Assembly: GCA_902463905.1 (NCBI GenBank)
Contig: CABQHF010000109.1
Location: forward strand, 1 to 7,197
DNA: 7,197 nt
Source: an uncultured Faecalibacterium sp.
Lineage (GTDB): Bacteria > Bacillota > Clostridia > Oscillospirales > Ruminococcaceae
Reading direction: 5' to 3'
Below, piece by piece: positions 1-4,671 of this stretch (position 1 is its first letter; the number at the start of each line of letters is the position of its first letter). The translations under genes and the position numbers were made by a program. Under the pieces are notes generated by a model, which was not told the DNA's origin, made no database searches, and saw only the letters and a program-made list of their open reading frames with translations.

Positions 1-40
1 GGTACTTTTCACGCAGTTCATTCAAACCGGTCCATTGCAT
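1..40 (-). CDS. alaS: Alanyl-tRNA synthetase, N-terminal 13 codons only
   Basis: Only the start of this gene is in the window; it runs off the left edge. Read on the minus strand from ATG at 40, it begins MQWTGLNELREKY, which matches the characteristic start of bacterial AlaRS (M-x-W-T-G/S-x-x-L/I-R-x-x-F/Y). AlaRS is the cytoplasmic enzyme that charges tRNA-Ala with alanine. A good ribosome binding site (GAGGAG, about 48-54) lies a few bases upstream. The long leader before it is a T-box with an alanine-type specifier candidate, which independently supports the assignment. The catalytic motifs and editing domain lie outside the window, so completeness cannot be judged. Confidence 0.85.
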   Translation of the reverse strand, partial: MQWTGLNELREKY

Positions 41-116
41 AGGTTTTCTCTCCTCAATTATCCTTGGCGTTTGCACGTCAGTTTTATGATTATGGCAGAC
101 AGGGGCGGACAGGTGC

Positions 117-161
117 AAAAAACAAAAAACAGCCTCCATCCCGGAAAAGGGACGAAGACTG
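117..161 (-). terminator. Intrinsic terminator of the alaS T-box
   Basis: On the minus strand CAGTCTTCGTCCC (161-149) pairs with GGGATGGAGGCTG (142-130). This gives a 13-bp stem with some G-U pairs and a 6-nt loop, followed by a U-rich run TTTTTTGTTTTTT (129-117). It lies 14 nt after the T-box core, so the antiterminator formed by the T-box sequence can compete with it. About 75 nt separate it from the alaS start codon. Confidence 0.92.
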
Positions 162-420
162 TCTGAACAAAGCTCCGTGGTACCACCCAAATTGCAAAGG
201 ATAAAATGCTTGTCCCCTGCCGCTTTCGGCGCGTTAACGCTGCGCAGCGTCCGGCTCATTTCACCGGAAGCTCCGGGGCGGCACGAGACGCATCCCATCC
301 GGAGCACCTTGCAGCCTGCGGGCGCTCTCTCTGAACGGTGGTGTGTGCATTTCTGACCCCATCATTGCCATCTGTCATAATTTCAATTGCGCAAAGCAGG
401 CACAGCGCCCCTCTGCGTAC
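117..420 (-). promoter_or_regulatory. T-box leader (tRNA-Ala-sensing riboswitch) of alaS
   Basis: This stretch is a T-box leader on the minus strand. The diagnostic T-box element reads GGGTGGTACCACGG (188 down to 175) and is followed at once by a strong intrinsic terminator. Its UGGU bulge would pair with the 3' end of an uncharged tRNA with discriminator A, as in tRNA-Ala. Upstream is the AGAGAG motif of Stem I (about 334-325). A likely specifier codon GCC (282-280, alanine) sits just before CGCCCC-GGAGC on the 3' side of Stem I, the usual place. A perfect palindrome at 237-250 probably forms one of the central stems. Expected action: uncharged tRNA-Ala stabilises the antiterminator and lets alaS be transcribed. 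The specifier position was assigned by eye and is less certain than the T-box core. The 5' end is inferred from the promoter. Confidence 0.9.
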
Positions 421-426
421 AGCTAA

Positions 427-454
427 ATTATAACATGTGCGCGGCGTTTGTCAA
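427..454 (-). promoter_or_regulatory. SigA-type promoter of the alaS leader
   Basis: On the minus strand there is a perfect -35 box TTGACA (454-449), a 16-bp spacer and a perfect extended -10, TG-T-TATAAT (435-427). Transcription is predicted to start near 420, giving a leader of about 380 nt before alaS. The -35 box begins only 16 nt after the stop codon of the lipoprotein gene on the same strand. Confidence 0.88.
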
Positions 455-470
455 CGGGTTTGGCGCAAAT

Positions 471-1196
471 TTACGGCACCCAGATGCGGTTGACGCTGCT
501 CACATTGCCGCCGTCCGTAAAAACAGTGGTGTTGTTGCAGGTCCAGTCGTCCGGATCTGCATTGAAGGCAGCTTCCGCTTCCTCAACGCCCTCGGACACC
601 ACAGCAGTATTCCCCTGCACATCCGCCGAGGTGTCGGAGATGCTCACATCGTCCTTCATCGGCAGGGTCAGCTCACCCGCCTTATAATAGACAGGGTAAT
701 CATCCATCGACACGGTACGATACACATCGTGGTCGATCCACAGTTCCAGGCCGCCTTCTTCGATGCCGCCGTTGATGACAACAGAACCGGCATCCTCATC
801 ACGCTCGATGCTCTTCACTTCCAGCTTGGTCACAGTGGTGTCGCCCTGGTCGTGGGTCTGGAGCACATCGCCCACCTCCAGCGCGTCAATGTCCGCCTTT
901 TCATAGGCATCGTAGCTGTAGACGGTCATGGTCATCTGGCCATCCTTTACTGCTGTGATATTGGCGGCAAATTTGTAGTTGTTGGCCGGATCCTTGATAT
1001 CATCCAGCGTGCCGATATCAATGGGCTGGACATCGCCGCTCTCTTCCGTCGTTTCAGACGAAGCCACGCTGGAAGCAGGCTCACTGCTTGCAGCAGAGGA
1101 AGCTGTGCTGGAAGCGCTTGCAGCACTGCCGCAGCCTGCCAGGATCCCAACAGCCAGAATGGCCATAACGGCCAGTATCTTTTTATTCAGTCTCAT
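471..1196 (-). CDS. Putative lipoprotein of unknown function (241 aa)
   Basis: I do not recognise a named family. The N-terminus has a positive MRLNKK start, a hydrophobic segment (residues 7-20) and a lipobox L-A-G-C with the lipidated Cys at residue 22, so the protein should be anchored to the outer face of the membrane. Residues 23-50 form a Ser/Ala-rich linker of the kind common in clostridial lipoproteins. The rest (about 58-241) is strongly acidic and looks like an extracellular beta-rich domain, with one further Cys at 220. The start is supported by AGAAGG 8 nt before ATG and by a near-consensus promoter at 1253-1281. The stop (TAA at 471) is followed by the alaS promoter with no convincing terminator, so some transcripts may run into the alaS leader. 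It could be a binding protein or a cell-wall-facing sensor; nothing visible decides this. Coding status is well supported, function is not. Confidence 0.8.
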   Translation of the reverse strand: MRLNKKILAVMAILAVGILAGCGSAASASSTASSAASSEPASSVASSETTEESGDVQPIDIGTLDDIKDPANNYKFAANITAVKDGQMTMTVYSYDAYEKADIDALEVGDVLQTHDQGDTTVTKLEVKSIERDEDAGSVVINGGIEEGGLELWIDHDVYRTVSMDDYPVYYKAGELTLPMKDDVSISDTSADVQGNTAVVSEGVEEAEAAFNADPDDWTCNNTTVFTDGGNVSSVNRIWVP

Positions 1197-1225
1197 ATTG
1201 ATTGCCTTCTTTTTTTGCTTGTAAG

Positions 1226-1245
1226 GGGCGGCCGTTCCGCCGCCC
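1226..1245 (-). other. GC-rich hairpin at the predicted 5' end of the lipoprotein mRNA
   Basis: GGGCGGC (1245-1239 on the minus strand) pairs perfectly with GCCGCCC (1232-1226) around a 6-nt loop. The promoter at 1253-1281 predicts transcription starting at about 1246, so this stem would begin at the very first nucleotides of the message. Such 5' stems are known to protect mRNAs from decay. It is not followed by a U-tract on this strand, so it is not a terminator. Confidence 0.5.
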
Positions 1246-1252
1246 GGGCCTT

Positions 1253-1281
1253 ATCATACGCTGCCGGATCGGAAATGTCAA
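1253..1281 (-). promoter_or_regulatory. SigA-type promoter of the lipoprotein gene
   Basis: On the minus strand a perfect -35 TTGACA (1281-1276) is followed by a 17-bp spacer and the -10 TATGAT (1258-1253). The predicted 5' untranslated region is about 50 nt. The -35 lies inside a perfect inverted repeat (1270-1289), so access to it could be controlled by a DNA-binding protein. Confidence 0.8.
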
Positions 1282-1289
1282 CATTTCCG
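1270..1289. promoter_or_regulatory. Perfect 9-bp-arm inverted repeat, candidate operator
   Basis: CGGAAATGT-CA-ACATTTCCG is a perfect dyad of two 9-bp arms around a 2-bp centre. It covers the -35 box of the minus-strand lipoprotein promoter and ends 11 bp before the -35 of the divergent plus-strand promoter at 1301. The symmetry and position suit a dimeric repressor or activator. I do not match it to a known regulator site. With only a 2-bp centre it is a poor RNA hairpin, which favours a DNA-level role. Confidence 0.5.
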
Positions 1290-1300
1290 TTCCCGTCCGC

Positions 1301-1329
1301 TTGACGTGCGGTTTTTGTTCCGCTACAAT
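1301..1329 (+). promoter_or_regulatory. SigA-type promoter of the pseudouridine synthase gene
   Basis: TTGACG (1301-1306), a 17-bp spacer and TACAAT (1324-1329) match the -35/-10 consensus with one mismatch in each box. The predicted transcription start is near 1336, about 43 nt before the chosen GTG start. It diverges from the lipoprotein promoter at 1253-1281. Confidence 0.75.
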
Positions 1330-1378
1330 AAAAACGAATCAATGCACACGCTTATTGTAGACAGTGAGGGATTTTTCC

Positions 1379-2329
1379 GTGAAAATTTTAAAAGTAAAAT
1401 GCCTGGCCCCTACCCGGCTGGACAACTATCTGATGCAGCAGTACCCGGCCCTGAACCCGGGCCGCCTGAACAAGGCCCTGCGGGAGAACAAGATCAAGCT
1501 GAACGGCAAAAAGCAGCCGCTTTCCACCCGCGTGATGGCCGGTGACGAGATCAAGCTGTTCATTCTGGACGAAGTTCTGGACACCGACAAGCGAGTGGAA
1601 GGCCCGGCGTGGAAAAACGCCCGCGGCCCGGCGCAGGTGGTGTTCGACTGCCCGCAGATCCTCATCGTGAACAAGCCCGCCGGCCTTTCCGTGGACGGCC
1701 CGGACGATGACACCCTGCTGAACCGCGCCCTGCTCTACCTGAACCAGCAGGGGGAGTACAAGGAGAACGACCTGTACACCCCGGCCCTGTGCCATCGGCT
1801 GGACACCGGAACCAGTGGTCTGGTGATCATCGCCAAGACCCCGGAGGCCGAGGAGCTGTTTCTGGCCGCCATCAAGAACCGTGACGTGCAAAAGACCTAC
1901 CTCTGCGTCACCTTCGGCCGCCCTGTGCCGCCGGACGCCACCCTGGGCGGCTACCTGCTCAAGGACGCCGACCGCGGCATCGTGAAGATCGTGGAGGACA
2001 AGCAGCCCGGTGCCAAGGAAGTGGAGACCCAGTACGAGACCATTGCCGTTTCCGGTCGTCTGGCCCTGCTCAAAGTAAAGCTGATCACCGGCCGCACCCA
2101 CCAGATCCGTGCTCACATGGCCAGCATCGGCTGCCCCATCCTGGGCGACAGCAAGTATGGCAACAACAGCGCCAACCGGGAGCTGAAGCTCAAGTATCAG
2201 GCCCTGTGTGCTTATGAGCTGACCATGCCCCGCTTCACCCAGCCGGATTTTGCCTTCCTCAGCGGCAAGACCTTCCGCGCCCCGAAGCCCTGGTACTACA
2301 GCCAGGTGCTGGACGGAACACTGAAGTAA
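1379..2329 (+). CDS. RluA-family RNA pseudouridine synthase (316 aa)
   Basis: This enzyme converts specific uridines in rRNA or tRNA to pseudouridine in the cytoplasm. Residues about 10-60 form an S4-type RNA-binding domain (RLDNYLMQQYP ... GRLNKALRENKIKLNGK). The catalytic domain carries ILIVNKPAGLSV (about 95-106), the signature HRLDTGTSGL with catalytic Asp142, and GRTHQIRAHMASIGCPILGD (about 238-257), the conserved C-terminal motif. The length is normal for S4-containing RluC/RluD-like members. I chose GTG at 1379 because GAGGGA (1366-1371) lies 7 nt before it. An alternative GTG at 1364 would extend the protein by five residues but has no comparable ribosome site and would contain this one. 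Third codon positions are very rich in G/C, as in the reductase genes at the right of the window. The exact RNA target cannot be told from sequence alone. Confidence 0.93.
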   Translation: MKILKVKCLAPTRLDNYLMQQYPALNPGRLNKALRENKIKLNGKKQPLSTRVMAGDEIKLFILDEVLDTDKRVEGPAWKNARGPAQVVFDCPQILIVNKPAGLSVDGPDDDTLLNRALLYLNQQGEYKENDLYTPALCHRLDTGTSGLVIIAKTPEAEELFLAAIKNRDVQKTYLCVTFGRPVPPDATLGGYLLKDADRGIVKIVEDKQPGAKEVETQYETIAVSGRLALLKVKLITGRTHQIRAHMASIGCPILGDSKYGNNSANRELKLKYQALCAYELTMPRFTQPDFAFLSGKTFRAPKPWYYSQVLDGTLK

Positions 2330-2370
2330 AAATCGTCTGCTGGCAGACTGGAATACAGGAGTAACGTTCA

Positions 2371-3285
2371 ATGGCAATTCCTAAATATAATGAATTATAT
2401 CAGCTTGTTCTACTTGCTTTGCAGGATGGCAACGCGCATTCCATGAAAGAAGTGCGCAATTTTATTGCAGGCTCGCTTCATCTGACTGCCGAAGAGCTTG
2501 CACAACCACTCCCCAGCAATCCGCAGAGCAGCGTATTTGCTGGTCGTGTCGGCTGGGCAAAAACTTACCTGAAAAAATCGCAGATGATTGACTCGCCGCA
2601 GCGCGGATTCATCCGGATCACATCCTCCGGCAGAGAACTTCTGGAAAGCAATGTTACCATCACGAACACAGTCTTGGCACAGAAGTGCCCGGAGTTTCTG
2701 GAATTTTACCGACACAAAAATAACAGCGATGCGACTGCTGCGCCGTCTACGGCTGATTCCTCCGATGCAGATACCTCCGAGACCCCGCAGGAAACCTTTG
2801 AGCGTGTATACACCCTCATCAACGACCAACTTGCCGATGATCTTCTGACTGCTGTTCTGGATCAGTCCCCGGCTTTCTTCGAGCAACTCGTGGTCGATCT
2901 GATGAAGGCCATGGACTATGGCGAGGGGTTCGTCACGCGATACAGCGGCGATGATGGCATCGATGGCATTATCAATGAAGATAAACTCGGCTTCAATCTA
3001 ATCTATATTCAGGCCAAACGCTGGAAGCCCGATGTGACAATCAGTAAGCCTGAACTGCAGAAATTTGCAGGTGCCATGATGGGGCCGCCCAAAGTGGAAA
3101 AGGGCCTTTTCATCACAACCGCCAAGTTTTCCCCAAAAGCCAAGGCATTCGCAGATGCGCAGCACATCATCCTCGTGGATGGTAAACGCCTGACCGAATT
3201 GATGATCGAATACGGTATCGGCGTTTCTACGCAGAAAGCCTATCTCATCAAACGCATCGACAGCGATTATTTCCCTGAGAATTAA
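2371..3285 (+). CDS. mrr: Mrr-type (type IV) restriction endonuclease (304 aa)
   Basis: This is a stand-alone Mrr homologue. The family cuts modified (methylated) DNA, so it probably restricts incoming methylated DNA. The N-terminal part (about 1-95) looks like the Mrr winged-helix domain. A Ser/Thr/Asp/Ala-rich linker (about 118-142) joins it to the Mrr catalytic domain (about 165-290). That domain shows the PD-(D/E)xK-like elements FFEQLVVDLMKAMDYG (Glu171), GDDGIDGI (Asp198) and the QAK motif (Gln214, Lys216), so the active site appears intact. AGGAG lies 9 nt before the ATG. The gene starts 41 nt after the pseudouridine synthase stop with no U-tailed terminator, so it can be co-transcribed from the promoter at 1301. 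Its codons use A and T at third positions much more than the upstream gene, which suggests horizontal acquisition. No methylase or specificity gene is nearby, as expected for type IV. Confidence 0.92.
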   Translation: MAIPKYNELYQLVLLALQDGNAHSMKEVRNFIAGSLHLTAEELAQPLPSNPQSSVFAGRVGWAKTYLKKSQMIDSPQRGFIRITSSGRELLESNVTITNTVLAQKCPEFLEFYRHKNNSDATAAPSTADSSDADTSETPQETFERVYTLINDQLADDLLTAVLDQSPAFFEQLVVDLMKAMDYGEGFVTRYSGDDGIDGIINEDKLGFNLIYIQAKRWKPDVTISKPELQKFAGAMMGPPKVEKGLFITTAKFSPKAKAFADAQHIILVDGKRLTELMIEYGIGVSTQKAYLIKRIDSDYFPEN

Positions 3286-3301
3286 CACTGTTGAACAAAC
3301 T

Positions 3302-3339
3302 ACGCCCCGTGTGCTGATCGCACACGGGGCGTTATCTTT
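3302..3339. terminator. Strong terminator between convergent genes, probably bidirectional
   Basis: ACGCCCCGTGTGC (3302-3314) and GCACACGGGGCGT (3320-3332) form a perfect 13-bp stem with a 5-nt loop. On the plus strand it is followed by TTATCTTT and would end the mrr transcript 17 nt after its stop codon. On the minus strand it lies just beyond the stop of the secreted-protein gene (3360), but the following U-run is weaker (AGTTTGTTC), so termination in that direction is less sure. Confidence 0.85.
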
Positions 3340-3359
3340 CCGGTATTTACTGCAGGGTT

Positions 3360-4049
3360 TTATGCAGGGTAGTTCATGGTATCCAGCAGAGCATTCAGGT
3401 AGTTCTGCGGCATGGCACCGGTGCTCTGGGCACACAGCAGATAGGTGGTGGCACCGTGCTGGAACACGGTATACTGGGCCGTTACATTGCCTGCAGCATC
3501 CTTCACGCTGTAGATCTGGTAGACCTGACCGTTGGCTGCGGTGTAATCTGCCTTGGCATACGATGCACCCGGCGTGGTGACCGACTCCTCCACCGCAGCT
3601 TCATCGCTGCCATCCCAGCGGGTGCTTGCCGCAAAGATCAGCGACACGGCACCGTCCGTGCGGTTCTGGTTGTACATGGTATTGGTGATCTTTTGAGAAG
3701 GCTTGAAGGAGACCGTCACATTTTCTCCGCCAGCCTTTTGCAGAGCGTCAAAGGTGCTGCTGGACACAAACTTCATGCCCAGCTGGCTTTCAGCATCCGC
3801 ACGGCTGTTCATGTCGATCTCCACCACGCTATTGCTGGTGCGGCGGGCCGTGGTCTTGACCTGCGCCTTCACGTCTGCGCCGATCTTGGCGGAATCCTCC
3901 ACGGCAGGCATCTGCAAACGATAGCTCAGACGGACATTGCCGCCGCTCTTATCCACGCTGCTGGCATTCACAGCCCATGCGGCCGGGCACAGCAGCGACA
4001 CTGCACAGGCGGCAGTGAGCAGCAGACCAGTGATTCTGCGCATCTTCAT
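3360..4049 (-). CDS. Secreted protein of unknown function (229 aa)
   Basis: I do not recognise a firm family. The N-terminus MKMRR is followed by a hydrophobic stretch (about 6-21) and a signal peptidase I site A-W-A (24-26), so the mature protein starts near Val27 and should be exported without a lipid anchor. The mature chain is about 200 residues with alternating polar and hydrophobic segments suggesting beta structure. The C-terminal part (about 165-229: GQVYQIY ... QYTVFQHGATTYLL ... LNALLDTMNY) vaguely recalls the small extracellular domains of DUF4367-type clostridial proteins, a weak resemblance only. ATG at 4049 was chosen because AAAGGAG lies about 8 nt upstream and it places the signal peptide at the N-terminus. 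A longer open frame to 4136 overlaps the promoter and is not credible. It has its own promoter (4108-4136), so it is probably monocistronic. Confidence 0.82.
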   Translation of the reverse strand: MKMRRITGLLLTAACAVSLLCPAAWAVNASSVDKSGGNVRLSYRLQMPAVEDSAKIGADVKAQVKTTARRTSNSVVEIDMNSRADAESQLGMKFVSSSTFDALQKAGGENVTVSFKPSQKITNTMYNQNRTDGAVSLIFAASTRWDGSDEAAVEESVTTPGASYAKADYTAANGQVYQIYSVKDAAGNVTAQYTVFQHGATTYLLCAQSTGAMPQNYLNALLDTMNYPA

Positions 4050-4107
4050 AAAGCATTCTCCTTTCGGCGGGGGCACCGGAGCGGTGCCGCCATACTTTTC
4101 CAGTTTT

Positions 4108-4136
4108 AAAATAGCAAGAATATGCGCTGCTGTCAA
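4108..4136 (-). promoter_or_regulatory. Promoter of the secreted-protein gene
   Basis: On the minus strand a perfect TTGACA (4136-4131), a 17-bp spacer and an extended -10, TG-C-TATTTT (-10 at 4113-4108), precede the gene. The 5' untranslated region would be about 50 nt. It lies downstream of the terminator at 4205-4240, so this gene is transcriptionally separate from the reductase pair. Confidence 0.75.
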
Positions 4137-4204
4137 GTGGCAAATTAACTAAAAAGTTGGAATCATTTTTAGAGATTCCGCCTGTTTCCTCCCCGCAGCC
4201 ACGC

Positions 4205-4240
4205 AAAAAAGGCAGTGCACCGGAACCCCGGCACACTGCC
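4205..4240 (-). terminator. Intrinsic terminator of the reductase/NusG-II unit
   Basis: On the minus strand GGCAGTG (4240-4234) pairs with CACTGCC (4217-4211). An inner CCGG/CCGG stem sits around a 4-nt loop, separated from the outer stem by a small internal loop. Six U residues follow (4210-4205). It lies about 30 nt after the stop of the NusG-II gene and closes the two-gene unit. Confidence 0.85.
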
Positions 4241-4272
4241 CTTTTCTCATTTTCAGCTCGTCGGTACAGCGG

Positions 4273-4671
4273 TCAGGAAGCAGCTTCCTGCACCACCACA
4301 TACACGCCTGCCGGCACACAGGCCGCCCAGGCACCATCCTTGTCCAGCCAGCCGAATTGCTCACAGATATGATCGGGGCACTGGCTGTCCAAAAATGCGA
4401 TTGCGCCATCCTTCACCTGCAGATGCACCACATAGTCGCCCACATCATACAGGTAATCGTGATCTTCGTCCAGCGAGAGGGTCTCGGTGGCACCGCCGCC
4501 GAAATCGACAACGGCTTCCAGCCCGGTGCCCTTGCTGCCGCGGAACGCGCGCCAACCGAAGTACAGCGCAGCCGCCGCGGCCAGCACCACCAGAACGAAA
4601 AGCAGATCCTTCTGCCACGGCTTCCAGCGCTTTTTGCCGGAAGCTGCGTCAGTTTTTTTGGTCACGCTCAT
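4273..4671 (-). CDS. NusG domain II membrane-anchored protein (132 aa)
   Basis: The N-terminal 21 residues are rich in Lys/Arg, followed by one transmembrane helix (about 22-40). The remaining ~90 residues should therefore lie outside the membrane. That part matches the NusG_II domain pattern: a short beta barrel with DYVVHLQVKDGAIAF, then CPDHIC (Cys98, Cys103), FGWLDKDGAWAACVPAGVYV (Cys118) and a hydrophobic C-terminal strand. It is not the transcription factor NusG, as it lacks the NGN and KOW parts. From memory, the same domain is annotated in EetA-like proteins of Gram-positive flavin-based electron-transfer loci, so a role as redox partner or anchor is plausible but inferred. Its ATG overlaps the stop of the upstream reductase gene (ATGA) and has no clear ribosome site, so it is probably made by translational coupling. 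The three Cys could form a disulphide or bind a metal. Confidence 0.85.
   Translation of the reverse strand: MSVTKKTDAASGKKRWKPWQKDLLFVLVVLAAAAALYFGWRAFRGSKGTGLEAVVDFGGGATETLSLDEDHDYLYDVGDYVVHLQVKDGAIAFLDSQCPDHICEQFGWLDKDGAWAACVPAGVYVVVQEAAS

Noticed and set aside
1226..1245. GC-rich hairpin as a terminator
   Set aside because: No U-tract follows it on either strand in the correct place, and it lies at the start rather than the end of a transcript.
387..1304. A 305-codon open frame on the plus strand
   Set aside because: It runs antisense through the alaS promoter and the whole lipoprotein gene, has no family motif and no promoter or ribosome site of its own. The opposite-strand gene has a lipobox, ribosome site and promoter.
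1388..2377. A 329-codon open frame on the minus strand
   Set aside because: It is antisense to the pseudouridine synthase gene with its complete motif set, and it arises from strong codon bias.
3456..4109. A 217-codon open frame on the plus strand
   Set aside because: It is antisense to the secreted-protein gene, has no domain signature, and overlaps the terminator-flanked minus-strand unit.
4050..4136. N-terminal extension of the secreted protein to an ATG at 4136
   Set aside because: It would bury the signal peptide 29 residues inside the protein and overlap the -35/-10 promoter and ribosome site of the shorter start.
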